Assembly (NCBI RefSeq): GCF_026898135.2
Contig: NZ_CP114035.2
Location: 3,079,501 to 3,143,500, forward strand
Origin: Pseudomonas fortuita
GTDB lineage: Bacteria > Pseudomonadota > Gammaproteobacteria > Pseudomonadales > Pseudomonadaceae
DNA: 64,000 bases
Direction: 5' to 3'
The notes beneath the pieces are model-generated. The model ran no database searches and was not told the origin of the DNA. It saw only the letters and a list, made by a program, of their open reading frames with translations. Positions 1 through 8,618 of this stretch are shown one piece after another; positions within the stretch are counted from its first letter, which is position 1, and each line of letters opens with the position of its first letter. The position numbers were made by a program, and so were the translations under genes.

Positions 1-1
1 C

Positions 2-580
2 GACATCGTTGCCGGCACCAGCGGCCGGGCCATCGATGGCACTGAAGTGTGCATTCGTTCGGCAGATAATCAACCGGTGGCCACGGGCGTGTCAGGAGAA
101 ATCTGCCTGCGCGGTTTTCATGTGATGCAGGGGTATTTCAATGACCCGCAAGCGACGGCGCAGGCCATTGATGCCGAGGGCTGGCTACACACGGGCGACA
201 TCGGCAATCTGGATGTGCATGGCAACCTGCAAATTACCGACCGCCTCAAGGATATGTTCATTGTCGGCGGCTTCAACTGCTATCCGGCAGAGATCGAGGC
301 GGGTTTGATCGAGCATCCGGCCATCGCGCAGGTGGCGGTGATCGGCGTTGCGGATGAGCGCATGGGGGAGGTGGGGTGTGCCTGCGTGGTATTGCGTGCA
401 GGCCAGCACCTGGATGAGCCGTCTCTGATCGCCTGGGCCAGAGAGCGGATGGCCAACTACAAAGTGCCGCGACAGGTTCGGTTCTTTGAAGCGTTGCCGG
501 TGAATGCCTCGAACAAGGTGGTCAAACCTGAGCTGCGTGCGGCGGTTCTGCAGGGCGAGGGCGGGCTGGCCTGGCGATGA
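2..580 (+). CDS. fadD3: Steroid acyl-CoA ligase, FadD3-like, C-terminal part (cut by window start)
   Basis: The last ~192 residues of an AMP-binding (ANL) acyl-CoA ligase; the start lies left of the window and frame 2 is open from the first base. The LHTGDIG core, the [20 protein letters not shown] hinge region and the C-terminal catalytic lysine region ([12 protein letters not shown]) are all visible. The [11 protein letters not shown] stretch resembles FadD3, which activates the perhydroindane propionate HIP left after rings A and B are removed. That fits the C/D-ring genes further right. It converges on the crotonase at 698-1483. The family is certain; the HIP substrate is inferred from context. 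Confidence 0.8.
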   Translation, partial: DIVAGTSGRAIDGTEVCIRSADNQPVATGVSGEICLRGFHVMQGYFNDPQATAQAIDAEGWLHTGDIGNLDVHGNLQITDRLKDMFIVGGFNCYPAEIEAGLIEHPAIAQVAVIGVADERMGEVGCACVVLRAGQHLDEPSLIAWARERMANYKVPRQVRFFEALPVNASNKVVKPELRAAVLQGEGGLAWR

Positions 581-639
581 GGCCCCCATTGATCAACCCC
601 GCAGGCCGTAGGAATATCGCGTAGCGACGTAGCAGAGAG

Positions 640-666
640 GGGGCCCGGAGTGCAGCGTAGGGCCCC
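640..666. terminator. GC-rich hairpin between convergent genes
   Basis: A 7-bp inverted repeat, GGGGCCC (640-646) and GGGCCCC (660-666), sits between the convergent ligase and crotonase genes. There is no clear T-tract, so a role as transcription terminator is only suggested by position. Confidence 0.35.
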
Positions 667-697
667 TGGAGCGTTCCGTGGTGCTGGGCCGGCCCCA

Positions 698-1483
698 TCA
701 GTGCCCTTCAAACCGGGCAGGCCGCTTATCAATGAATGCCTGCATGCCTTCCTTCTGGTCACGTGAGGCAAACAACAACGCATTGGCCTTGCGCTCCAGC
801 GCCAAACCCGCTTCCAGCGGTGCATCCATCCCCGCAAGAATCACCTCTTTGATCTGCTCGGCAGCCAACGGCGGCATTGCCGCAACCATCTGCGCCAATT
901 TCAAGCCGTGGGCGAGCACCTGATCATCGGCCACCACCTCACTGACCAGCCCCGCAATCCAGGCCTCTTCAGCCGTGATCGGCTGGCCGGTCAGCGCCAT
1001 CCGCATTGCCTTGGCCTTGCCGACCGCCCGCACCAACCGCTGGGTGCCGCCAATCCCGGGCATGATCCCGATCTTGATTTCCGGCTGGCAGAAGCGTGCA
1101 CTCTGCCCGGCAACAATGATATCGGCGAGCATCGCCAGCTCGCAGCCACCGCCATAGGCGTAACCGCATACCGCCGCGATCACAGGTTTGGGGCAGTGCT
1201 GGATCGGCGCCCAGACCCGCTCGGTGTGGCGCTGATAGATATCAATGGGACCCACCCCGGCCAGGCTGTTGATATCGCCCCCGGCGGCGAACACCTTGTC
1301 GCCGCCGGTCAGCAGAATGCAGCGCACATCAGCATTGCTCCCCAGCTCAATGAAGTAGTGCGACAGCAGCGCCTGTAGCTCCAGGCTCAGGGCATTGGTG
1401 GCGTGCGGGCGGTTGAGCCGCACCAGGGCGACACCTGGGGCCGGGTACTCCAGCAGCACCGACGCGGTAACTGAATCGGACAT
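698..1483 (-). CDS. Enoyl-CoA hydratase (crotonase family)
   Basis: A 261-residue crotonase with both catalytic glutamates of a true hydratase: E115 in GGGCEL and E135 in QPEIKIG. The oxyanion-hole region FAAGGDIN lies near residue 65. The start at 1483 is chosen because AGAGG sits just upstream and the family homology begins there; the frame is open further 5' without homology. It probably hydrates an unsaturated acyl-CoA in steroid side-chain or ring beta-oxidation; the exact substrate cannot be told. It is transcribed alone, divergently from the operon beginning at 1633, and shares the dyad site at 1557-1576 with it. Confidence 0.85.
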   Translation of the reverse strand: MSDSVTASVLLEYPAPGVALVRLNRPHATNALSLELQALLSHYFIELGSNADVRCILLTGGDKVFAAGGDINSLAGVGPIDIYQRHTERVWAPIQHCPKPVIAAVCGYAYGGGCELAMLADIIVAGQSARFCQPEIKIGIMPGIGGTQRLVRAVGKAKAMRMALTGQPITAEEAWIAGLVSEVVADDQVLAHGLKLAQMVAAMPPLAAEQIKEVILAGMDAPLEAGLALERKANALLFASRDQKEGMQAFIDKRPARFEGH

Positions 1484-1556
1484 GATCAACCTCTGGCAGT
1501 AGGCACCGCAGAGCGGGCGCCATTGCGCGGATTGTTGCCAGCGCGGCGCCACGCTT

Positions 1557-1576
1557 CATCGTCCGTTCAGACGACG
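1557..1576. promoter_or_regulatory. Island dyad motif S1, apparently bidirectional
   Basis: Minus strand reads GTCTGAACGGACGATG, a full match to the island consensus, ending 73 bases before the crotonase start at 1483. A minus-strand AACAAT at 1536-1531 is suitably placed as -10. Read on the plus strand the same bases give GTC-N6-GACGACG, one change from the GACGATG half, ending 56 bases before the SDR start at 1633, with TAGAGT at 1597-1602 as a possible -10. One site may therefore serve both divergent units. Confidence 0.65.
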
Positions 1577-1632
1577 TGGTCGAGCAGTTTTGTCCCTAGA
1601 GTGGCCCTCAACACAAGCATGAGGAGCGTGCC

Positions 1633-2418
1633 ATGAGTGGTCACTCGGGACTGGATTACAACGGCAAGGTGGTACTGGTCACCGGCGGTACCAAAGGCAT
1701 TGGCGCTGGCATTGCCCGCAGCTATCTGGCCGCCGGGGCCAAGGTGATCGTGTGTGGGCGCAACCTGCCTGAGCAATTGCCGAGCGTGGCTCAGGGCCAG
1801 GCGGACTTCATCGCCGCCGACGTGCGCGACCAGGCCTCCTTGCAAGGCCTGTTTGAGAGCATCCGCAGCAAATACGGCCGCCTCGATGTGCTGGTCAACA
1901 ACGCGGGCGGCAGCCCCTCGGCCGACGCCGCTAGCGCCTCGCCGCGTTTTCATGAGGGGATTATCCGCCTCAACCTGATTGCACCGCTCAATGTCGCCCA
2001 GCAAGCCAACCTGCTGATGCAGGCCCAGGCCGACGGCGGTTGCATCGTGTTTATTGGCAGCATCAGCGGCCTGCGTGCCTCGCCCGGCACAGCGGCGTAC
2101 GGCGCGGCCAAGGCCGGCGTGCTGGCCCTGGTGCAGTCGCTGGCGGCGGAGTGGGCGCCAAAGGTGCGGGTGGTGGCGGTAAGCCCAGGCCTGGTGCGCA
2201 CCGAGCTTGCCCATCTGCACTATGGCGACGCGCAAGGCATCGCTGCGGTCAGCGCCGGTATCCCGGCCGGGCGCATGGCGGTGCCCGAGGACATCGGCAA
2301 CGCCTGCCTCTATATCGCTTCACCGCTGGCCACTTACGCCAGCGGTTGCAACCTGTTGCTGCATGGCGGTGGTGAACGCCCGGCTTATCTCGGTGCGGCG
2401 CAGGCTACCCCGCACTGA
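1633..2418 (+). CDS. SDR-family oxidoreductase of the steroid island
   Basis: A 261-residue classical short-chain dehydrogenase with the NAD(P) motif TGGTKGIG near residue 18, NNAGG and the catalytic YGAAK. It resembles, from memory, Rv3549c of the mycobacterial cholesterol regulon, which lies beside echA20 and ipdAB there. A role as hydroxyacyl-CoA dehydrogenase or hydroxysteroid dehydrogenase is likely but the substrate is not visible. GAGGAGCG precedes the ATG. It is the first gene of a nine-gene plus-strand operon that runs to 11466. Confidence 0.8.
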   Translation: MSGHSGLDYNGKVVLVTGGTKGIGAGIARSYLAAGAKVIVCGRNLPEQLPSVAQGQADFIAADVRDQASLQGLFESIRSKYGRLDVLVNNAGGSPSADAASASPRFHEGIIRLNLIAPLNVAQQANLLMQAQADGGCIVFIGSISGLRASPGTAAYGAAKAGVLALVQSLAAEWAPKVRVVAVSPGLVRTELAHLHYGDAQGIAAVSAGIPAGRMAVPEDIGNACLYIASPLATYASGCNLLLHGGGERPAYLGAAQATPH

Positions 2419-2474
2419 TCGACCCACGTCGGCGTTGCGTTGCGGGCGCCGCTTTGAACACGCAGGAGACGAAC

Positions 2475-3452
2475 TTGGCTGATCCAGAATTGCTATCCAA
2501 AGTGCGCGCCCTGGTTGGGCGCCAATACGGCCGTGTAAACGCCTGGGACGAGGTCAACGCGCCAATGATTCGCCAGTGGTGCGAAGTCATCGGCCTTGAA
2601 AACCCGCTCTACACCGACCCTGTAGCAGCTGCCAACAGCAGCAATGACGGCATCATCGCGCCGCCACCCATGCTGCAGATCTGGTGCATGGAAGGCTTTC
2701 ACATCAATAACTACGCACCAGGCTCGACCACCGAAAACCCCTATGAAGTGCTCGGTGTGATTGAAAGCTATGGCTACCCGTCGGTGGTGGCGGTGAACTC
2801 TGAGCTGACCTTCGAGCGCAACCTGCGCCTGGGCGAAAAGCTCTACTACACCACCCGCCTGGACTCGGTCGGCGAGGAAAAGACCACCGGCCTTGGCACT
2901 GGCTTTTTTGTCACCCTGGTCATGAGCTACTTCTCGCAGCAGGCCACGGGCGACGAAAAAGTCGGCGAGCTGTTGTTCCGGGTGTTCAAGTTCCGCCCGG
3001 CCAACGCGCACAAGGTCCAGGGGCAGCCCCAGGCCGTGGCCGAGCCGGCGCAGGCGAAGCGTCCGGCGCCCGGCGTCAGCGACGACACGCGGTTTTTCTG
3101 GGACGGCTGCAAGGAAGGCAAGCTGTTGATCCAGCGCTGTACGCAGTGCCGCACCTTGCGCCATCCGCCGGCACCGGTGTGCATCGAGTGCCATGGCTTC
3201 GACTGGGATACCCAGCAGGCCAGCGGCAAGGGCCGGTTGTACTCCTTCGTAGTGATGCACTACCCGCAGGTGGCACCGTTCGATCATCCCAACCCGATCG
3301 GTCTGATCGAACTGGACGAGGGCGTACGCCTGATCGCCGGCCTGGTTGGCGTCAAACGTGAAGACATCAGCATTGACCAGCGTGTGGAGGTCGAGTTTCA
3401 GACCTTCGACGACGACCTGGCGCTGCCGATGTTCCGTCCATCGGCACAGTAG
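2475..3452 (+). CDS. chsH2: ChsH2-like MaoC-DUF35 fusion (hydratase subunit and aldolase partner)
   Basis: A hot-dog (MaoC-like) domain at about residues 1-175 is followed by a linker and a DUF35 domain (about 203-325) with a rubredoxin-like zinc ribbon, C222, C225, C236, C239, and an OB-fold. In the known system ChsH2 pairs with ChsH1 to hydrate the C3 side-chain enoyl-CoA, and its DUF35 domain joins Ltp2 for the retro-aldol step. Both partners are encoded in this operon. The start is taken as TTG 2475, because AGGAG at 2464-2468 sits six bases before it; an earlier in-frame TTG (2454) lacks a ribosome site. No ATG start is available near here. Confidence 0.85.
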   Translation: MADPELLSKVRALVGRQYGRVNAWDEVNAPMIRQWCEVIGLENPLYTDPVAAANSSNDGIIAPPPMLQIWCMEGFHINNYAPGSTTENPYEVLGVIESYGYPSVVAVNSELTFERNLRLGEKLYYTTRLDSVGEEKTTGLGTGFFVTLVMSYFSQQATGDEKVGELLFRVFKFRPANAHKVQGQPQAVAEPAQAKRPAPGVSDDTRFFWDGCKEGKLLIQRCTQCRTLRHPPAPVCIECHGFDWDTQQASGKGRLYSFVVMHYPQVAPFDHPNPIGLIELDEGVRLIAGLVGVKREDISIDQRVEVEFQTFDDDLALPMFRPSAQ

Positions 3453-3460
3453 GGGGCACC

Positions 3461-4594
3461 ATGGATTTTGAACTCAGCGAAGAGCAGCGTGCCATCGCCG
3501 AAATGGCGGGCAGCCTGATGAGCGACTACTGCACCGACGAGCGCCTGCGTGACTGGGACCTCTGCGGGCAAGCCTATATGCAAGACCTGTGGCACAGCTG
3601 CGTACAAACCGGCCTGCATGCCCTGGCTATCCCCGAAGCTGCTGGTGGCAGCGGGCTGGGCATGACCGAGCTGGTGCAGATCCTCGATGCCCAGGGCGGT
3701 GCCCTGGCGCAAGTGCCGTTGTGGCGTCACCAATTGGCCGCGACCACCCTCGCCGAGTTCGGCGACAAGGCCCTGGCACCATGGGTGGAACAGGCTGTGG
3801 CGGGCTCAGGCTTGCTGACCCTGAGCCTCGATGGCCTGAACACGGTGCGCGGCATCGAGCTCGAGGCCAGCGCCGAAGAGGGCGGGTGGCGCCTCGATGG
3901 CCGGGTTGCGGCACTCGCGTTGGCCGAGCAGTCGGTGGCAGCGCTGGTACTGGCCCGGGTGATGGGGCAGCCACGGCTGGTTCTGGTAGACCTTGGACAG
4001 TCGGGCATCAGCCGGGTAGCGGGGGTCATGACCCACGGCGAAGCCATTGCTGACCTCAGCTTCAGCGGCGTCACCCTGAACAATCTGCAGGTGCTGCCCG
4101 CCGCGGCCCTGGATTGGCTGGCACCGCGTGCAATTGCCTCCCTGGCGGCCTTGCAGTTGGGCGTCAGCGCCGAGCAGGTGCACCGCACCGTCGCCTATGT
4201 CAGCGAGCGTCAGCAATTCGGCCGCTGTATCGGGAGCTTCCAGGCCGTGCAAATGAGCATGGCCGACACCCATGTGCACCTGGAGGTGTTGCGCAGTGCC
4301 CTGTGGCAATTGTGCTACCGCCTCGACGCCGGTCTGCCGGCCCCTTCGCAGGCCTTGGCCACCGCGTACCTGGCGTGCGAAGCCGGGCACCGCATCGGCC
4401 ACACCGCACAGCATGTGCATGGCGGCATCGGCGTCGACCTGACGTACCCGATCCATCGCTTTCTCTACTGGAGCCGCGCCCTGAGCAGCGCATTGGGAGG
4501 GTCGTCGATGATCCTGGAGCGTCTGGGCGACTGGTTGAGCGATAACACTACCTTGGGATGGAAATATGACCTCGATGAACACCAAGCGCTTTGA
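3461..4594 (+). CDS. chsE1: Acyl-CoA dehydrogenase, ChsE1/FadE28-like
   Basis: A 377-residue acyl-CoA dehydrogenase subunit. The C-terminal half carries RQQFGRCIGSFQAVQ and HVHGGIGVDLTYPIHRF, the FAD-contact segments; the HGGxGxDxTYPxHR form is the one I associate with FadE28. In the family ChsE1 forms an alpha2beta2 enzyme with ChsE2 (here 6194-7363) that desaturates the three-carbon steroid side-chain CoA. GGGGGCACC precedes the ATG. The 3' end overlaps the ChsH1-like gene by 29 bases, suggesting coupled translation. Confidence 0.82.
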   Translation: MDFELSEEQRAIAEMAGSLMSDYCTDERLRDWDLCGQAYMQDLWHSCVQTGLHALAIPEAAGGSGLGMTELVQILDAQGGALAQVPLWRHQLAATTLAEFGDKALAPWVEQAVAGSGLLTLSLDGLNTVRGIELEASAEEGGWRLDGRVAALALAEQSVAALVLARVMGQPRLVLVDLGQSGISRVAGVMTHGEAIADLSFSGVTLNNLQVLPAAALDWLAPRAIASLAALQLGVSAEQVHRTVAYVSERQQFGRCIGSFQAVQMSMADTHVHLEVLRSALWQLCYRLDAGLPAPSQALATAYLACEAGHRIGHTAQHVHGGIGVDLTYPIHRFLYWSRALSSALGGSSMILERLGDWLSDNTTLGWKYDLDEHQAL

Positions 4595-4985
4595 AGACGT
4601 GCGCCCTGGCGAGCAACTGCCCGAGCTGACGATCCCGATCACGGTTGGCCTGATTGCCGGTGGGGCGATAGCCACACGCGACTACTTTCCCGGTCACCAT
4701 GACCTGGACGCGGCGCGCGAGCTGGGTTCGCCCCATATCTTCATGAACATCCTGACCACCAACGGCCTGGTGCAACGCTTCATCGAGCAGTGGAGCGGCC
4801 CGCAGGTTCAGTTCCGTACGCTGAAAATAAAACTGGGCGCGCCAAACTACCCCGGCGACAGCATGACCCTCAGCGGCGAAGTGACCCATCAGGATGCGGC
4901 TACGCGCAGCCTGGAAGTGACCCTCAAGGGCAAAAACTCCATGGGCAATCACGTGACCGGCACGGTCGCGCTGGTTCTGCCTTGA
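4566..4985 (+). CDS. chsH1: ChsH1-like MaoC-type enoyl-CoA hydratase subunit
   Basis: A 139-residue single hot-dog protein with ATRDYFPGHHDLDAA near residues 36-50, matching the ChsH1 stretch that carries the catalytic Asp-His pair. It also has MNILTTNGLVQR and GNHVTGTV. It should pair with the N-terminal domain of the ChsH2-like protein to hydrate the double bond made by ChsE1-ChsE2. It begins inside the end of chsE1 and is followed 19 bases later by ltp2, so the order is chsH2-chsE1-chsH1-ltp2-chsE2 rather than the mycobacterial order. Confidence 0.83.
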   Translation: MTSMNTKRFEDVRPGEQLPELTIPITVGLIAGGAIATRDYFPGHHDLDAARELGSPHIFMNILTTNGLVQRFIEQWSGPQVQFRTLKIKLGAPNYPGDSMTLSGEVTHQDAATRSLEVTLKGKNSMGNHVTGTVALVLP

Positions 4986-5004
4986 TCCGCGGGAGACAAC
5001 ACAG

Positions 5005-6183
5005 ATGACGAATTCGTCGATTTCCGGGCGCGCTGCCATTGCAGGGCTGGGCGCGACCGAGTTTTCCAAGAATTCCGGGCGCACCGAACTGCGCCTGGCC
5101 ATGGAAGCGACCCTGGCAGCGCTCGAGGACGCCGGAATTGACCCTGGCGAAGTGGAGGGTTTCAGTTCCTATTCGGTCGATAAGGTACCGGAGTACGAAA
5201 TTGCCCGCCTGCTGGGCTGCAAAGACGTCAAGTTCTTCTCCCAGGTGCCCCACGGTGGCGGCGCCGCCTGCGGGCCGGTGATGCATGCGGCGATGGCGGT
5301 GGCCACCGGGGTGGCCAAGGTGGTGGTGGTCTATCGGGCGATGAACGAACGCTCCTGGTACCGCTTCGGTACCGGCAGCTATGGCTTTGCCTCGACGCCG
5401 ACCTTCGAGAACGTGAACTACGGCTGGTACATGCCGCACGGCTTTCACACCCCGGCGGCCTGGGTCGGCATGTTTGCCCAGCGCTACATGCACACCTACG
5501 GTGCTACCTCCGAGGACTTTGGCCGGGTGGCGGTGGCAGTGCGCGATTTTGCCGCCACCAACCCCCAGGCATTTTTCTACGGCAAGCCCATCACCCTTGA
5601 AGAACACCAGGCCTCGCGCTGGATCTGCGAGCCGTTGCACCTGCTGGACTGTTGCCAGGAGTCCGATGGCGCGGTGGCCATGGTAATCACCTCGGCCGAG
5701 CGGGCCAGAGACCTCAAGCAAAAGCCCGTGATCATCAAGGCCGGCTCCCAGGGCATCAGCGCGGGGCAACAAGTGATGACCTCCTACTACCGCGACAACA
5801 TCACCGGGCTGCCGGAAATGGGTGTGGTCGCCAAAGAGCTCTACAGCCAGTCGGGCCTGGGCCCGGAGGCGTTGCAGACTGCCGTGATCTACGACCACTT
5901 CACGCCATTCGTACTGCCGCAACTGGAAGAATTCGGCTTTGCAAGGCGCGGTGAAGCCAAGGAATTCATCCGTGCCGGGCACCACGCCCGTGGCGGCAAA
6001 CTGCCAATCAACACCCACGGCGGGCAGTTGGGCGAAGCCTACATCCACGGCATGAATGGCATCGCCGAAGCCGTGCGCCAGGTTCGGGGTACGGCGGCCA
6101 ACCAGGTGGACAGTGTCGAAAACGTGTTGGTGACCGCCGGAACCGGCGTGCCTACCAGCGGCCTGATTCTCGGCGCGGTATAA
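5005..6183 (+). CDS. ltp2: Ltp2-like steroid side-chain aldolase (thiolase fold)
   Basis: A 392-residue SCP-x/thiolase-fold protein. Stretches typical of Ltp2 are FSKNSGRTELRLA near the N-terminus, GGGAACGPVMHAA, FFYGKPITLEEHQ, LLDCCQESDGAVA, and PINTHGGQLGEAYIHGMNG near residue 330. Ltp2 works as a retro-aldolase with the DUF35 domain of ChsH2, releasing the last propionyl-CoA of the side chain to leave a 17-ketosteroid. GGGAGACAACAC precedes the ATG. The match of neighbours (ChsH2, ChsH1, ChsE1, ChsE2) makes the assignment strong. Confidence 0.88.
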   Translation: MTNSSISGRAAIAGLGATEFSKNSGRTELRLAMEATLAALEDAGIDPGEVEGFSSYSVDKVPEYEIARLLGCKDVKFFSQVPHGGGAACGPVMHAAMAVATGVAKVVVVYRAMNERSWYRFGTGSYGFASTPTFENVNYGWYMPHGFHTPAAWVGMFAQRYMHTYGATSEDFGRVAVAVRDFAATNPQAFFYGKPITLEEHQASRWICEPLHLLDCCQESDGAVAMVITSAERARDLKQKPVIIKAGSQGISAGQQVMTSYYRDNITGLPEMGVVAKELYSQSGLGPEALQTAVIYDHFTPFVLPQLEEFGFARRGEAKEFIRAGHHARGGKLPINTHGGQLGEAYIHGMNGIAEAVRQVRGTAANQVDSVENVLVTAGTGVPTSGLILGAV

Positions 6184-6193
6184 GGAGCGTCCC

Positions 6194-7363
6194 ATGTTCG
6201 TCGATCTCACCCCCGAACAGCATGCCCTGAGGCTAAAGGTCCGGGACTATTTCCAGAACCTGATGACCCCCGAGCTTCGCCAGCAGATGCGCGGCACCGA
6301 AGGCGGCGAGCTGTTTCGCCGCACCATCGCCCAGATTGGCCGTGACGGCTGGCTGGCGGTTGGCTGGCCGAAGGCCTATGGCGGCCAGGGTTACGCGGCC
6401 ACCGAGCAATTGATCTTCTTCGAAGAAGCCAACATCGCTGGCGCACCGCTGCCGTTCGTGACCATCAGCACCGTTGGCCCGGCCCTCATGGCCCACGGCT
6501 CGGCGCTGCAAAAAGAAAAATTCCTGCCCGGTATCGCCGCCGGCGAGATCAACTTTGCCATCGGCTACTCCGAAGCCAGTGCCGGCAGCGACCTGGCCGT
6601 GCTGAAAACCACCGCGCGCGAAGACGCCGACGGCTTTTTGGTCAACGGCAGCAAACTGTGGACCTCGGGCGCCGACTCGGCCGACTACATCTGGTTGGCG
6701 GCACGTACCGACCCGGAGCAGGCGCGGCACAAGGGCATCTCGATCCTGATTCTCGATACCCAGGCCGAAGGCTTCTCCAGTACGCTGATTCCAACCTCCG
6801 GCAACCCCACGGCCGCCACGTATTACGATAACGTGCGGGTGCCGAGGGATATGCTGGTGGGCGAACTGCACGGTGGCTGGAAACTCATCACCGCACAGCT
6901 CAACCACGAGCGCCTGGGCCTGGGTGCCTGGTCGGACAAGGTCGTCAGCCTGTTCAGCCGGGTGTACCTGTGGGCACGTTGTGCCGATGAGCAAGGCCAG
7001 CGTGCTACCGACCACGCCTGGGTGCGCCGCGATCTGGCCGAGTGTTATGCCCGGCTCGAAGCCATGCGCCTGATCAACTTCCGTATTGCCGCCGACCTTG
7101 AGCGGGACCGCGTCGATGTCGCGCTGGCCTCGACCACCAAGGTCTACGGCTCGGAATCGGCGATCGAGATCCTGCGCAAGCTGTCGGCCATCGTCGGTGC
7201 CAGCGGCTTGACGCGGGCGGGCTCTGCGGCGGCTTATCTGCTCGGCGAGCTGGAGTATGAAGTGCGCGCCTCGGTGAACCTGACCTTCGGCGGTGGTACC
7301 AATGAAATCCAGCGCGAGTTGATTGCCCAGTTCGGCCTGGGCATGCCGCGCACGCAACGCTGA
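6194..7363 (+). CDS. chsE2: Acyl-CoA dehydrogenase, ChsE2/FadE29-like
   Basis: A 389-residue acyl-CoA dehydrogenase starting MFVDLTPEQ, with WPKAYGGQG near residue 57, IGYSEASAGSDLA (about 123-135), KHKGISIL-type loop, and LTFGGGTNEIQRE near residue 365. The N-terminus and the TFGGGxNE ending resemble FadE29, the partner of FadE28. AGGAGCG precedes the ATG. The canonical YEGT glutamate is replaced by FGGGT, as expected for an enzyme that places its catalytic base elsewhere. Ten bases separate it from ltp2. Confidence 0.83.
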   Translation: MFVDLTPEQHALRLKVRDYFQNLMTPELRQQMRGTEGGELFRRTIAQIGRDGWLAVGWPKAYGGQGYAATEQLIFFEEANIAGAPLPFVTISTVGPALMAHGSALQKEKFLPGIAAGEINFAIGYSEASAGSDLAVLKTTAREDADGFLVNGSKLWTSGADSADYIWLAARTDPEQARHKGISILILDTQAEGFSSTLIPTSGNPTAATYYDNVRVPRDMLVGELHGGWKLITAQLNHERLGLGAWSDKVVSLFSRVYLWARCADEQGQRATDHAWVRRDLAECYARLEAMRLINFRIAADLERDRVDVALASTTKVYGSESAIEILRKLSAIVGASGLTRAGSAAAYLLGELEYEVRASVNLTFGGGTNEIQRELIAQFGLGMPRTQR

Positions 7364-7417
7364 GTCACCGTTGTACCCTTGAAGCGAATAACAATAACGT
7401 CCCTTTCAGGTGAACGA

Positions 7418-8605
7418 ATGAGCGCAATCGAGCAGTTCAGGCAAGCGACGCGCCAATGGCTGGAGGCCAATTGCCCGCCATCGCTGCGCACGCCCACCCC
7501 CGACGGCGAAATCGTCTGGGGTGGCCGTCAAGTAGACTTTCCCAGCGAAGACGCCCGGCTCTGGTTCGAGCGTATGCGTGACAAAGGCTGGTTCTGCCCG
7601 CAATGGCCCAGCGAATACGGCGGGGGCGGGTTGAGCGCCGAGTACAACGCGGTGCTGGAAAGCGAGCTGCGCCGGCTAAAGTGTCGGCCCGCGCAGATCA
7701 ACCTGGGTATCTGGATGCTTGGCCCGGTGCTGTTGGAGTTCGGTAGCGAAGCGCAGAAACAGGCGCTGCTGCCACCGATGTGTCGTGGTGAGGTGCGCTG
7801 GTGCCAAGGCTTCTCCGAACCCAATGCTGGTTCCGACCTCGCCAGCCTGAAAACCTCGGCGGTGGCCGATGGCGATGACTTCGTGATCAACGACACCAAG
7901 ATCTGGACTTCCTATGGCGACAAGTCCGACTGGATGTACGCCTTAGTGCGCACTGATCCGAAAGCGCCCAAGCACCAGGGGATCAGCCTGATCGTGCTGG
8001 ACATGAAAAGCCCTGGGGTGAGTGTTTCACCGATTGACCTGATCAGCGGCAAATCGGCTTTCTGCCAGGTATTCTTCGATAACGTGCGCGTTCCGCAAAG
8101 CCAGTTGATCGGGCCGCTCAACGGTGGCTGGAACCTGGGCAAGAGCCTGCTGCAGCACGAGCGCAAGGCCATGTCCAAGTTCGGCGAGTTCAGCCTGCCC
8201 ACGCACTTTCACCTGCTGCCGTTGATCGAACGCTACCTGCCCGACAGCCAGGCGCCTGACGACCAGGCCCTGCGTGCTCGGGCCCAGGCCTGCGCGATGA
8301 ATGAACAGGCCTACAACCTCACCGTGCAGCGCATGGGCGAGGAGGCCCGGGCTGGCCTGGATATCAGCGCGATCATGGCCATCATGAAACTGGTGCATAC
8401 CGAGCAGGAACGCGACAAGTTCGAGATTCTCCTCGATGCCCTTGGCTACCGCGCGCTGGGCGTTGAAGGCGAGCCGTTCAGCGGCCAGGAACTGGCGATT
8501 ACCCGAGGCTGGCTCAACAGCTATGCCCTGACCATTTCCGGCGGTTCGTCGGAGGTGCAGTTGAATGTCATCGCAAAGCGGGTCTTGAACCTGCCCAGTG
8601 CTTGA
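7418..8605 (+). CDS. Acyl-CoA dehydrogenase, large subunit of second steroid side-chain pair
   Basis: A 395-residue acyl-CoA dehydrogenase with FSEPNAGSDLASL, IWTSYGDKSDW, FDNVRVP and a C-terminal SGGSSEVQLNVIAKRVLNLP. Start 7418 follows AGGTGA. With the next gene it forms a heteromeric pair of the kind used for steroid acyl-CoAs. Since chsE1-chsE2 already serve the last cycle, this pair may act in the first cycle on the five-carbon bile-acid side chain (the Scd1AB step known from Pseudomonas Chol1). That assignment is inference. Confidence 0.78.
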   Translation: MSAIEQFRQATRQWLEANCPPSLRTPTPDGEIVWGGRQVDFPSEDARLWFERMRDKGWFCPQWPSEYGGGGLSAEYNAVLESELRRLKCRPAQINLGIWMLGPVLLEFGSEAQKQALLPPMCRGEVRWCQGFSEPNAGSDLASLKTSAVADGDDFVINDTKIWTSYGDKSDWMYALVRTDPKAPKHQGISLIVLDMKSPGVSVSPIDLISGKSAFCQVFFDNVRVPQSQLIGPLNGGWNLGKSLLQHERKAMSKFGEFSLPTHFHLLPLIERYLPDSQAPDDQALRARAQACAMNEQAYNLTVQRMGEEARAGLDISAIMAIMKLVHTEQERDKFEILLDALGYRALGVEGEPFSGQELAITRGWLNSYALTISGGSSEVQLNVIAKRVLNLPSA

Positions 8606-8618
8606 GGGGAGTGTGAAC

